Shown: one piece after another, positions 47,867 through 57,626 of the stretch
Numbering within the stretch: the first letter of the stretch is position 1
How the letters are laid out: the number at the start of each line of letters is the position of its first letter
From: Perkinsela sp. pyNocScin1
Lineage: Eukaryota; Euglenozoa; Kinetoplastea; Prokinetoplastida; Perkinselidae
Reading direction: 5' to 3'
DNA: 64,000 bases
Assembly: GCA_964019655.1 (NCBI GenBank)
Contig: CAXHTR010000005.1
Coordinates: 1,240,001-1,304,000 of the forward strand
The notes under the pieces: model-generated
What the model was told of the DNA's origin: nothing
Seen by the model: only the letters and a program-made list of their open reading frames with translations
Databases searched by the model: none
Made by a program: the position numbers and the translations under genes

Positions 47867-49673
47867 AATTACGTAGTAGAAATACTGATGAGAGATAGCA
47901 TGTCTTCAAGTAAACAGGGCTTTCTTAAAGCTAAGAATGTCTAGCCGTACAGATCGAAAACATTGCGCAAATCATAGAAAAATAAAAATCATACTTGAAT
48001 GGCATATTCTCTCTTCATTTCTCCCGATGTATCATTCTTGAAATCATGTCCTCGCAAAGGGGGAAATTACTGGATACTCAGCCAAAAGCACATAATAAGC
48101 AGCTAGCAAAGAGCCGAGATGACATAATCTATTGAATACAAATTCTCTCATACCGGGGAACTGCAGTATTGCTGATGCGATTCCTGGGACTTTTAGGTAC
48201 ATCTTACATACTGATATATAATACTTACAGATTGATCTTTACAAATGTAAAGATAAAAGTATACTCTGCTGCAATTCTCTGTAGTAAAAATGGTTAGTAA
48301 ACCTTTTAGGTTTTTCCCTTACACAGGAAGTTTGCCACAAGAATGTCAGGTCGATAGACTATTCAGGTATATTCAACTCTCTGATCGTGAATTTGGCAAA
48401 ACATTCTTTCGTAATCTTGCTTATGATATCAAAGATCAGATCGTACGAGACATCGAAAATGCAAAGATATTCCTGCTTCTTCTTTTAGCAAAACAAACTT
48501 TACGCTTATGTGCGGCGATGGACGTTGAACGCACTTGCCACACACAGTGTTTAGGACAAAGGGCTACTCACCTTTTCTTCTTTAAATTCTTACAGCACGA
48601 TTGTACTCGCATATAATTTTTCATTAATGCAATCTGCTCTAAGTATCTGTCAATTCTCAGAAAAGCTCAGCATTCTTCTATTTATTGATTAGCATTGGTC
48701 TTTCAAACGAGTGACATTTTATGTAAGAATGATGCTGTAAAAAGTATGTTTTTGAATTTATACAGACCTTCCTTTGTAAGGGGCAGTGCGTTTACTGAAG
48801 CAAGTCATTCCATCTGGTAGATCAGTCAGGAAGATATACAAGGCTACTTTACTCTAAATCTTTACACAGCAGAGTTAGCCATCTCCCAGAGTTCTATATT
48901 TGATCAGTCAGGTGTGGGTGACTTTAGTGATGAAAACTAAAAATTGAAGGAACGCGTTCAGTCAAGGAAGCTTAGATTTAATAGAACAGTGACAACTAAG
49001 CACCTCGAGTTGACTCTCAAGAAATTCAGCGCTCAGAAATATGTACACATTCTTTTCGAGACATAAAGACTTATTTAGAACTGAACCAAGGTGGATAGTG
49101 AAGCACGGGAATATTACAAAGGCACCCGAAGCTGATGTCTCACTAAAAATGCGGCTTGTGGCTATTCAAAATCTGCGAGGGGCAATGATTGTGCAATAAA
49201 GAACTCATAGATGTCTTCAATCTAAGCTTACCTTCAGGGCTGAAAATTCTAAAATAATCGTATGTCAAGCTCAATTTACACTTGAGAGTTACATTGCAGT
49301 GGAATCTGAGTTTTATAGTACATCTTTGCATGCTGTTTGTATCTGCATTAAGAGCAAACTTTTGCTAGATACGATACTATCAAGGTAAACAATGTATTAT
49401 CATTCGAATTAGATTCTTTCCAGTATACCGCGTTTGTCTACTATTTCGAGCTTACTTCTTCTGGCGATGTAATATTTTCGTTGAAAGATATGTTCATGAT
49501 GTTTCATGAATATCGTATAATGGCTATCAACGCTCGAGTTTGTAATGATAAATTAGATCAGCTCTGCCCATAAGGCATCGAGGACAACGTTATCGCAAGT
49601 TAATTTCGAACCTTATCTTTACCTCGATCTCTTTCTGTCTTAACGTTTTTGAACCTGAGAGTTACAATTCAAA
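47867..49673. promoter_or_regulatory. Divergent strand-switch region
   Basis: At 1.8 kb this is the longest stretch without a family gene. The clusters on each side point away from it (- to the left, + to the right), the arrangement of bidirectional transcription start regions in kinetoplastids. Composition is AT-rich. Apart from a 108-aa frame at 48290 I see no gene, tRNA or repeat. A start-region role is inferred from layout only. Confidence 0.5.
48290..48616 (+). CDS. Unassigned small ORF in strand-switch region
   Basis: A 108-aa frame, ATG-started, after a pyrimidine-rich run. I do not recognise it. RLFRYIQLSDREF with LAYDIKDQIVRDI could be a helical pair, then hydrophobic IFLLLLLAKQTLRL and a Cys/His-containing end. 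No signal peptide and no LRR. Faint likeness to Spa2-homology helices (LS-x-x-EF..L..D) is not convincing. It may be a chance frame. Confidence 0.3.
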   Translation: MVSKPFRFFPYTGSLPQECQVDRLFRYIQLSDREFGKTFFRNLAYDIKDQIVRDIENAKIFLLLLLAKQTLRLCAAMDVERTCHTQCLGQRATHLFFFKFLQHDCTRI

Positions 49674-50942
49674 ATGAAAATGATGCTCGCAGCCGTTTTC
49701 CATGTTATGCACATCCTCTCGAATGACCTTGGAAGACTCGAGTACAACGAGCTTTCGCAGCAAGCTCTCATGGAGATGTTCGTCGAAGGCTTGAACAGCA
49801 AAGCAATATTTCAAGATGCCAACGGTTTTTACACTGACATTACCGCGTGGATAGGAGTCGAATGCAATGAAGATGGTGAAGTGACCGCTATTTGCTGGCA
49901 TACAGCTCCTGCCGAGGGTGCGCTTAGCGGAACGCTCTTTTATGAGTTTTTACCGAAAACTGTACGAGAGATCCAGATTTCGGAGAAGCCAATCACAGGA
50001 AGCATAGATTTTGCACAGATGCCATTGCAGCTAACTGAGCTATACATATGGGAAACGCAAAGTGTCGGTCGAGCACTTGAGAGCACTTCGTATCCCCCAA
50101 ATTTAGCCATTGTGGACATTTCTACGAATAAACTTACGGGAAGTATCATAACTTCTGCTTTTCCACCAACATTGGTCGAAATGCTCGCCTACGAGAACGA
50201 CTTTGAAGGGACTTTGGCACTGCAGGATCTCCCACGACAGATGAGCGTTTTAAGCGCTGCGAAGAACAAGCTATGGGGAACAATCGAGTTCGCAGGCCTG
50301 CCATGTTCACTCAAAGAGCTTGACTTGTATGAAAATTCTTTTACAGCTATTGTTTCGATGCAAGACCTTCCACACGGTCTCGAAGAGCTGCAATTGTACG
50401 ATAATCGTTTGAACCTTATGCCTGAGCTCTGTGTTTGGCCTCAAACGCTCAAAAAGATAGTTTTTCGGGCGACGAGAGCGTATGGAACATTGTCACTCGA
50501 GAAACTCCCACCATCTGTAGAGCGCTTCGATGCTTCGTGGAACATGCTGCATGGGTCAATTAACCTTCAAGGCCTCATGACTAAGCAACATCTCGAGTTT
50601 TTGTTTCTACATCGGAACTTTTTTTCGGGTGAAGTATGCTTGACTGGCCTCCCACCGCTGCTTCAGAAGCTATGGCTGCACAAAAATTCACTCGTAGGGA
50701 CATTGGACCTAACACATCTACCAGACGCAATGATCCATCTGTACCTCTATGAGAACAATTTTCACGGCACAATCGATTTGAGCTCACTGCCGGGGGAAAT
50801 GCGGGAGCTGAAGCTACAGTGCAACCAGCTCTCGGGGCGAATTGATATTACGAATGTCCCCGAGACAATCAAAATAATGGACCTGACGGAAAATCTCTTC
50901 GAAAGGGCAATCGTCAATAACGAAATGCAAATCCACATCTGA
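49674..50942 (+). CDS. Secreted LRR protein, subfamily A2, long
   Basis: A 422-aa protein, first gene of the right + cluster. MKMMLAAVFHVMHILSNDLG is the signal, with GRLEYNELSQQALMEMFVEGL after it. Cap position FYTDITAWIGVECNEDGE (W-I-G-V-x-C kept, first Cys lost). About 13 LRRs from LPKTV, two of them irregular (YPPNLAIVDISTNKLTG preceded by an elongated unit; LMTKQHLEFLFLHRNFFSG). The protein stops soon after VPETIKIMDLTENLFE, so the VVDENG tail is absent. Confidence 0.93.
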   Translation: MKMMLAAVFHVMHILSNDLGRLEYNELSQQALMEMFVEGLNSKAIFQDANGFYTDITAWIGVECNEDGEVTAICWHTAPAEGALSGTLFYEFLPKTVREIQISEKPITGSIDFAQMPLQLTELYIWETQSVGRALESTSYPPNLAIVDISTNKLTGSIITSAFPPTLVEMLAYENDFEGTLALQDLPRQMSVLSAAKNKLWGTIEFAGLPCSLKELDLYENSFTAIVSMQDLPHGLEELQLYDNRLNLMPELCVWPQTLKKIVFRATRAYGTLSLEKLPPSVERFDASWNMLHGSINLQGLMTKQHLEFLFLHRNFFSGEVCLTGLPPLLQKLWLHKNSLVGTLDLTHLPDAMIHLYLYENNFHGTIDLSSLPGEMRELKLQCNQLSGRIDITNVPETIKIMDLTENLFERAIVNNEMQIHI

Positions 50943-51295
50943 AATGAGCCGAAGATATCGAACTGAGAAAAGCGCTCAGCGGCCTCAAGCGCTTGGCTCC
51001 CATACACAGCCATGTAATGCTGATTTTCAGCTCTTCAGCGTGGAAGGCTCTTTTGCACGCTCTTTCTTTTTCATACTCCGTCTGAGTATAGAAAATGCGC
51101 TGTGGGTTATACGTATCTTATAAACTTCGACTATTACGCCCGTTACCCAGTCGTAATCCTATGCTTTGCTCTCCGATCAAGTGATGATGATCATGATCGA
51201 ATGATGATGATCTGTTGTGGTTTTTCCAGAATCATGTACAAAATCTATGTATGAAAAGGGAAACACAGAATGGCCTTGGAAGCCGTTTAACGTAG

Positions 51296-51888
51296 ATGCA
51301 AAGTATGGAAAGAGCAATTATATCACGATGTTGCTCAGAAATATTCTCGAAATTCAGCATTTTTGACTCCTTTGGCATTCGCTGGATCCGACCCACTGTG
51401 CAGTTTGTGTGTCTCAGTGATCTGTCAGCGGTGAACGGCTGGGTGACCCGTCGGCTGCCGAGAGCGCTTCGGTTTCTATCGATGAACCGGATTTGCACAG
51501 AAAGATGGGATGGGGCGACGCCTCGAAATGTCGACCTGCAGACCCTGCCGAGAAGCATGGAAGAGCTCTTTGTGCGCTATGGCCATATTGGCCATATGGC
51601 AGTCTGTGCGTTGATAACCTCCCACCCACGATGTGAACAATATGCATTCGGAATAAAAGAGTGCAGGAAGTTTTCGTGATGGCTGCTACGCTTCCAAAAG
51701 ATTTCCAGGTGTTGTGCATCGATAATGCGCCTGAGTATGTAATGTTTGATTACGAGAAGTAGAAGAAGACAGGGCCCGTGAAGATCACGTGGGTGGGCAA
51801 AGGCAAGGACCATCGTGTCACGAATCGGGTGCAGTGTACGAATGTGGAGTCAAAGTACGCGAGTCGGTTCAAGCGATCGATGTGCTAG
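51296..51888 (+). pseudogene. Subfamily B LRR pseudogene, 5' truncated
   Basis: The N-terminal signal and cap are missing. From about 51380 the B blocks appear: IRWIRPTVQFVCLSDLSAV (compare MDWLPPTL), NGWVTRRLPRALRFLSM, VDLQTLPRSMEELFVRYG. Near 51610 the frame shifts to DNLPPTM. A TAG interrupts at 51760-51762, and the tail GKGKDHRVTNRVQC with SKYASRFKRSMC ends at 51886-51888. The upstream frame from 51296 is probably not original. Confidence 0.82.
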
Positions 51889-52170
51889 GGTGAGTTGTTG
51901 GTGACTTTCGATTTCAGTAAAGTCTTAGTCAGTCTTTCAGTCAGTAGTTTTATCCGCTGTAGTTTTCAGTCGCAAGATATCACGCAATTCGTTCCCTGTG
52001 GTCATGCAGATGACGATTGAAGAGTCTATATATTTTTAGAGTCTATATATGGGAACGAGCGATACTTGTCATTTGTATGAAAGAATCACCTTATTGTCGC
52101 TCTTCTCATGAAAGATGTCTTCCTTACTCTGCCTGTGACTTCTTCTGCTTTGTTCGATTCGCTTTTCAAA
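51889..52170. other. Spacer and 5' region of the A1 tandem pair
   Basis: Contains AGAGTCTATATAT twice (52021-52033 and 52038-52050). Bases 52108-52170 are open in frame with the following gene but behave as untranslated leader; see the gene at 52171. Confidence 0.4.
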
Positions 52171-53055
52171 ATGATACTGCTCCAGCTTTTGACAATGGAC
52201 TCAGCCCTCGGCCGTCTCGACTACGATTCCCTGCCTGACCAAACGCTCATGGAGATGCTCTTCGATGGCATATCTGATGATGAAAAGCGTGCATTTCATG
52301 ACAGCGATGGTAACTTTAAAGACGTTTGTGAGTGGACACCCAACAAAGTCCCATGGAAAAATATACGTTGTGCAGATGATCACGTATGGAGTGTCGTATT
52401 CCGTGAGGGAATAGACTTTGGAACAAAGCAGTTCCCCTTCAATTTTATTCCTTCGAACGTCCATGTGTTTATACTCGAAAGCTGTGGACTACACGGAACG
52501 CTTGAGACATCGATGCTCCCGCCGCATCTATATACTTTTAGTGTTTGTGATAATGCGCTGTATGGTACTATAGCGTGGAACATGCTCCCACGAGACCTAG
52601 ACGATATGAGCGTCAGCGCAAATTTTTTCAGCGGTCGGATCATACTCGCTGCTTTACCTCGAGGGCTTAGCAAATTCTACGCATGTGAGAACAAATTTAG
52701 CGGAGAAATTGCCTTGAGTGATTTGCCAGATCAGATTAACAAGGTTAACCTGAGTTATAATCAGCTCCAGGGATCAATTCGGATTGAATCACCATTGCCG
52801 TTTTTTTTAAGCCAGCTTGATCTCAGCAAAAACGAGTTCTATGGTGATGTCCTGATTTTGGAGGAACCAGGTGAGCTTTTCTACATCAATGCCTCTGGAA
52901 ACGCGCTCAGCGGTACAGTCGTGCTATATGACACGGAAAAGATAGACCTTGACACTTTTCTTATTTATATTGACTGCATGACAGTCATTCTCGATACAAA
53001 AGGGCTTAAGCATCCGCAGGACGCAGAAATACGAGCTCAATGCACTGAGGACTAA
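52171..53055 (+). CDS. Secreted LRR protein, subfamily A1 (tandem copy 1)
   Basis: 294 aa from ATG 52171 (MILLQLLTMDSALGRLDYDS). An ATG at 52108 is in frame, but between it and 52171 this copy and copy 2 differ by compensating single-base indels, which suggests leader rather than protein. SLPDQTLMEMLFDGI, cap FKDVCEWTPNKVPWKNIRC (five-residue insertion between Trp and Cys), QFPFNFIPSNV, seven LRRs, tail VILDTKGLKHPQDAEI. Confidence 0.93.
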   Translation: MILLQLLTMDSALGRLDYDSLPDQTLMEMLFDGISDDEKRAFHDSDGNFKDVCEWTPNKVPWKNIRCADDHVWSVVFREGIDFGTKQFPFNFIPSNVHVFILESCGLHGTLETSMLPPHLYTFSVCDNALYGTIAWNMLPRDLDDMSVSANFFSGRIILAALPRGLSKFYACENKFSGEIALSDLPDQINKVNLSYNQLQGSIRIESPLPFFLSQLDLSKNEFYGDVLILEEPGELFYINASGNALSGTVVLYDTEKIDLDTFLIYIDCMTVILDTKGLKHPQDAEIRAQCTED

Positions 53056-53268
53056 TTATCGTTACGTAAATTTCACGTGAAATATAAAAACTTGAATACG
53101 AATATTACATGCAAACGTCCCATATTCAGATATAGACCGATACACGCTCTCAGAGGATACTATACTACAATTTAAGAATCAATATGATTCACAGAGCAAG
53201 TTGTCATGAAATGTATCTTCCTTAACTCTGCCTGTGACTTTTCTGCTCTCTTCGATTCACTCTGTAAA

Positions 53269-54144
53269 ATGACACTGCTGCAGCTTTTGACAATTGACCC
53301 AGCCCTCGGCCGCCTCGACTACGATTCCCTGCCTGACCAAACGCTGATGGAGATGCTCTTCGATGGCTTGTCTGATGATTCAAAGAGCGCATTTCATGAC
53401 AGCGATGGCAACTTTAAAGATGTGTGTGAGTGGACACCCTATGATTTCCCATCCGATGGGATCAACTGTGCAGATGATCACGTGTGGCGCATAGTGTTCA
53501 ATCGGGGAAAAAAGTTTGGTACGCAGCAGTTCCCCTTCAATTTTATTCCTCCGCACGTCAATGTGTTCATTTTAAGTAGCGCTGGACTGCATGGAACGCT
53601 TGACACATCGCTGCTTCCACTACATCTCGATGTTTTTGCTGTAGACGAGAATGCACTGTATGGTACTCTAGCTTGGAGTATACTCCCTCGAGAGCTAGAG
53701 GAGATATGCGTCAGCACAAATTTTTTTAGCGGTCGGATTATACTCGCTGATCTGCCCCGTTTCCTCGAAAATTTTTATGCATGTCACAATAAATTTAGTG
53801 GAGAAATCGTAATCCAAGATTTACCGGAACGGATAATGAAGGTTACACTGAATCATAATATGCTTGAAGGCTCAATCAACACGGCTGGCTGGCCAGAAAC
53901 CATCAGCTCTCTCTATCTCAACGATAATTTCTTCAGTGGTGACGTCATCCTCAAGGACATTTATGACTGGCTTTCGTGGGTTGATTTTAAGAATAACCCA
54001 GTCAGTGGCACGGTTGTTCTGCCTGCTTACCTGGAGGAACTCGATTTTGGTCTCTCGGGCGACCGCATCACGATCGTGCTCGATGAAAATGGTAAAAGAC
54101 ATCCACTAGACGCTGAGATACGCGCGCTATACTCAAAGGGCTAA
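53269..54144 (+). CDS. Secreted LRR protein, subfamily A1 (tandem copy 2)
   Basis: 291 aa from ATG 53269 (MTLLQLLTIDPALGRLDYDS). SLPDQTLMEMLFDGLSDDSK, cap FKDVCEWTPYDFPSDGINC with the same insertion as copy 1, QFPFNFIPPHV, seven LRRs (LPRFLENFYACHNKFSG and others), tail IVLDENGKRHPLDAEI. It has one small deletion relative to copy 1 in the WPETISSLYLNDNFFSG region. Confidence 0.93.
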   Translation: MTLLQLLTIDPALGRLDYDSLPDQTLMEMLFDGLSDDSKSAFHDSDGNFKDVCEWTPYDFPSDGINCADDHVWRIVFNRGKKFGTQQFPFNFIPPHVNVFILSSAGLHGTLDTSLLPLHLDVFAVDENALYGTLAWSILPRELEEICVSTNFFSGRIILADLPRFLENFYACHNKFSGEIVIQDLPERIMKVTLNHNMLEGSINTAGWPETISSLYLNDNFFSGDVILKDIYDWLSWVDFKNNPVSGTVVLPAYLEELDFGLSGDRITIVLDENGKRHPLDAEIRALYSKG

Positions 54145-54287
54145 TGTATAATCGCTGAAGAAAATTCACGGAAAATATGAAAATTTGAATACGAATATTA
54201 CATGCAAACATCCCATATTCAGATATAGACCGATATACGACCTCAGAAGATACTATACCGCACTCATAGAATCAATATGATTTACAA

Positions 54288-54825
54288 ATATACACGTTAT
54301 TTATGAATAGCATACAGATAATGCCTATTGACTTATTAGGCCCTATGTACGTCTTTGACGTTACCTATTACACGTACACCCTGCGGGATGCGCATTCTCA
54401 GAAGCTTTGATTCATTGATGATTGTAGCTTGCTGTTATTTCTTAATCTCAAATGTGTCAATGTATGTAAAAAAATGATGATGAAATCACCGCAAATCGGT
54501 GAATTTGGGGTGTTCGGTGATGAATTCTAGCGCGCACAGTCATAGATCAAAGTACTGTATGTGCGACTGAGGAAAGATACACTGTACACTGACTGAAATT
54601 GAGCCGATCAGGACTTTTGTATCAGAAATTCACTGCTACTTTTTATACGCAGCTTTCTTTATCGCACTGAATTTCGGGCCAAGGCCAAATCGTTCACTCG
54701 AGTAATAGCATAGTATCGCGTCTTCCTCATTTTTCCAAGATAATTTTCTGCCTTATCATAATGTTGAGTCCTTAATGCCCTCGTCACAAGATATGGATTT
54801 AAACCGACTTTGCTTATCTTTACGA
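54288..54825. other. Intergenic, no gene seen
   Basis: About 540 bases. A short inverted repeat TCACCG/CGGTGA lies near 54485-54501. No other feature is supported; the frame open from 54775 is likely leader. Confidence 0.5.
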
Positions 54826-55695
54826 ATGTTCGGCATTCCGTTTCTTATATCTGCAGACCCACACCTCGGCCGCCTCGACTACGAGTCACTTTCAGACCAG
54901 ACGCGTATGGAAATTCTCTTTGAGGGAATGCGTTCATACCTCAAAAAGCGAATTCAAGACGAGAGCGGTGACTTCAAAGATGTGTGCGCCTGGCGCACGC
55001 AGTCCAACAACATCAGTGTAACGTGCGGCAATGATCGTGTGCAGGGAATCAGCGTGGTTTATGGCGAGTTCAGCGCCGACCAGTTTCCTTTCAAGTTTAT
55101 TCCACCGCTCGTCACGAAGTTTAGCATGGAGCAGTCCAAGCTGCATGGGACGCTAGACACATCAGTGCTTCCTTCTGGGCTCACTGAATTCGCAGTCCCG
55201 AGCAATGACCTACACGGGGAGATCGACTTTAGCGCTTTCCCTCGAAATTTGATACACATCAACATCTGCCAGAACGGCTTTGAAGGGAGCTGTGCACTCG
55301 ATAAACTTCCAGACTCTGTGCAGACTTTCTATGCGATCGATAACTTTTTCAGTGGTGAAATTCCTATCAATGCACTTCCCAAAGCGCTCTTCATACTCCT
55401 TTTGATCAGTAATCAGCTGTGTGGGCCGCTGCACATCGAGCGCTTACCAGTGAACATCCAGGAGATCAACCTTTCGCAAAATTGTTTTACGGGCGAGCTC
55501 CGCCTACTGGATATCCCACAAGCGCTCAGCTCCTTTGAGGTCCAGCAGAACCCGCTCTGCTCGAGGGCTGTTCTGGCCTCTGCGGAAGGGCGGATGCACT
55601 TTGCGCTACGCCACAGCACTTTTGACGAAATTTTCGACGAAAATGGCGACAAGCATGCTTGGGCAGATGAGATTCTCGAGCTTTATAAGGAATAG
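54826..55695 (+). CDS. Secreted LRR protein, subfamily A1
   Basis: 289 aa from ATG 54826 (MFGIPFLISADPHLGRLDYE); the ATG at 54775 adds 17 polar residues. SLSDQTRMEILFEGM, cap FKDVCAWRTQSNNISVTC, with a loop insertion similar to the preceding pair. QFPFKFIPPLV, seven LRRs (LPKALFILLLISNQLCG, LPVNIQEINLSQNCFTG), tail EIFDENGDKHAWADEIL. Confidence 0.93.
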   Translation: MFGIPFLISADPHLGRLDYESLSDQTRMEILFEGMRSYLKKRIQDESGDFKDVCAWRTQSNNISVTCGNDRVQGISVVYGEFSADQFPFKFIPPLVTKFSMEQSKLHGTLDTSVLPSGLTEFAVPSNDLHGEIDFSAFPRNLIHINICQNGFEGSCALDKLPDSVQTFYAIDNFFSGEIPINALPKALFILLLISNQLCGPLHIERLPVNIQEINLSQNCFTGELRLLDIPQALSSFEVQQNPLCSRAVLASAEGRMHFALRHSTFDEIFDENGDKHAWADEILELYKE

Positions 55696-55817
55696 ACGTA
55701 ATCCTATAAGAATGAGGTGGGAAATAGCATCGAGCGCGCATGAAAATACGGATTTTGCCTTTCACTTCTTTTTTTCGTCATCTCATCCATTTCTGATTGC
55801 TCACTTTATTTTCATAA

Positions 55818-56663
55818 ATGCGATCGTCACTACCCCATCTCTTCTATCTGTCTCCGTTTTTGACTTCTACTGCAGATACACAAGCCAATCCTACTTCCGA
55901 TTTCACTGCCTATCAGCGCATAAGTATGCTCAAAGTGATCTACTCGCACGAAAGAAATACTCCAGACATGATGCAAAACATCGACGAGTACCTCTATACG
56001 CCAGAATTCTCGTACAACAACCCGTGCACATGGAATGGCGTGACCTGCCGCTCTGGCACCGTTTTGTCCTTTGTGATGACAGCAGTGCAGGTCGTGTCGA
56101 CGGGCAGGTTCGTTCCAATGTTCCAAGTGAAGCGGTGGACAGTCGACATGGACTGGCTGCCAGGGTCGATTGAGGTTATTCATCTTCGGGATATACTTTA
56201 CTTGAAGAGCTTCTGCATTCAAAGACTTCCTCGAGATCTTCGGTATCTGTGTCTAATCTCGTGTGACTCGACTGAGAACACTGAAGACCGGCAAGTGGAT
56301 GTTCGGTACTTACCACGGCAGATGGAGTACGTTTACTTGAAAGACGGATGGTATTCCGGGCCAGTCTACATTGATAGACTGCCTCCAAAACTCAAATTCT
56401 TGCATATCTCCCACAATTCGCTCGGAACAGCGTATATCAAGAGCGAATCATTGCCAGAGGCACTGGAATCCATTTTTATTGGGCGTACGAACAGTTTTAG
56501 CAGAAAGGCAACACTGTATGAAATATCGGGAGGTGATGTCGATCCGCGTGTTCAGACCTATCCGTATCTTTTCAAATTGTCAGCAGAGCACCGAGCGTTC
56601 GAGGCAGCCTTGGATGAGCACGCTGAGGACTTTCAGGATTCCCAGCGGTGGAAATTGATGTGA
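55818..56663 (+). CDS. Secreted LRR protein, subfamily B
   Basis: A 281-aa protein. Signal MRSSLPHLFYLSPFLTSTAD, RISMLKVIYSHERN, cap PCTWNGVTCRSG. An insertion (VSTGRFVPMFQVKRW) precedes TVDMDWLPGSIEVIHL. Then RLPRDLRYLCLISC, YLPRQMEYVYLKDG, RLPPKLKFLHISHNSLG, LPEALESIFIG, tail SGGDVDPRVQTYPYL, where DPRV matches the ADPRV signature. A long pyrimidine run precedes the ATG. Confidence 0.92.
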   Translation: MRSSLPHLFYLSPFLTSTADTQANPTSDFTAYQRISMLKVIYSHERNTPDMMQNIDEYLYTPEFSYNNPCTWNGVTCRSGTVLSFVMTAVQVVSTGRFVPMFQVKRWTVDMDWLPGSIEVIHLRDILYLKSFCIQRLPRDLRYLCLISCDSTENTEDRQVDVRYLPRQMEYVYLKDGWYSGPVYIDRLPPKLKFLHISHNSLGTAYIKSESLPEALESIFIGRTNSFSRKATLYEISGGDVDPRVQTYPYLFKLSAEHRAFEAALDEHAEDFQDSQRWKLM

Positions 56664-57002
56664 TTTGGGAAAAAGTAAATGATATGTATATATGATAACC
56701 CATTGCCTTCCAGTCGCATGATGAAAAGCATTGTACGTAGAACTCGGTAGCTCATCATCATGCGCCTCTCGAATGCTTACTGCTGACTCTGCAAGTAGGC
56801 GCTCTTTATTCTCTCAAAATTACTGTCTTCGGGCCTTTATCTGCAAAGAGAGTAATGTAGAGATAATACAACGAGAAATTTCAGCTTTGAATTCCTATGC
56901 GTTTGGGCACTCGGGATCAAACCACGCATTTGATAGACGCCATCTTCACATTCACACTATATTCCAACGTTTCCCTCTCTAGCTCAATTAAGATAATTTC
57001 CA
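56664..57002 (+). other. Intergenic with clear splice acceptor signal
   Basis: No gene. The last 60 bases are a pyrimidine-rich run ending in GTTTCCCTCTCTAG (AG at 56981-56982), 20 bases before the ATG of the gene at 57003. This is the best acceptor-like site in the window. Confidence 0.6.
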
Positions 57003-57626
57003 ATGCTCACATTCTCGCTGGCAGACATGCAAAGAATTGGTCGCGTGGACGCCACCATGCTGTCTCAGCAGCAGATGATGGAGCTATTCTTCACGCCAGA
57101 CGACTACGACGTGGCACGAGTTCAGCTGAAAGGCGCTGAGGACGACGCGTGCTCTTGGCATGAGGTGCAGTGCGACGAAGCCAAGAATATTACGAAAATC
57201 GAGTGGCTCAGCACATCCATCAGGCTCCAAGGGTCTCTCAATTTTTCCATGCTCCCACCGAAACTCAAAAGTCTCTCGATGTACCTACAGGACCTCATCG
57301 GCGAAGTCAATGTGTGCGCGCTCCCACAAAAAATGGAGTACTTCGGCATCCAGGCGTGCAGGTTCACAGGGACGCTCGACTTGGGGTCATTGCCACGAAC
57401 ATTGCACCATGTCTATATCATGGACAATAAAATCACAGGCATTGTCAATCTCTGCAACTTGCCCGAGGGTCTGCAGATGTTTCAAGTTCGGGACAGCAAT
57501 GTGGAGCAAGCGCATCTGCACATCGGGGCTCTCCCTGCGAGCAAGCTTGAAATTCGCCTCGAGAAATGCAAAATCGCGTCCATTACGTATGATGACCCGA
57601 GCGACAGCACGCGCGTCGCGCAGTAG
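57003..57626 (+). CDS. Secreted LRR protein, subfamily C
   Basis: A 207-aa protein. MLTFSLADMQRIGRVDATML, TQQ-like SQQQMMELFFTPDDYD, cap DDACSWHEVQCDEAKN. Units: LPPKLKSLSMYLQDLIG, LPQKMEYFGIQACRFTG, LPRTLHHVYIMDNKITG, LPEGLQMFQV. The end CKIASITYDDPSDSTRVAQ corresponds to the CGFTEVVCARASD-RVQI end of other C genes. It is the most diverged C member: GRVD replaces PAGRCD, linking C with the A plan. Confidence 0.92.
   Translation: MLTFSLADMQRIGRVDATMLSQQQMMELFFTPDDYDVARVQLKGAEDDACSWHEVQCDEAKNITKIEWLSTSIRLQGSLNFSMLPPKLKSLSMYLQDLIGEVNVCALPQKMEYFGIQACRFTGTLDLGSLPRTLHHVYIMDNKITGIVNLCNLPEGLQMFQVRDSNVEQAHLHIGALPASKLEIRLEKCKIASITYDDPSDSTRVAQ

Larger units (their letters stand above)
52108..54287 (+). 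repeat. Tandem duplication of about 1.09 kb
   Basis: Two units, 52108-53205 and 53206-54287, each with leader, A1 gene and 3' flank. The 3' flanks 53080-53196 and 54173-54287 share long identical words (TTGAATACGAATATTACATG, CCCATATTCAGATATAGACC) and are closer to each other than many coding stretches of the two genes are. Confidence 0.85.

Noticed and set aside
51180-51215. GATGAT/GATCAT repeat cluster
   Set aside because: Short simple-sequence run without structure or conservation elsewhere in the window.
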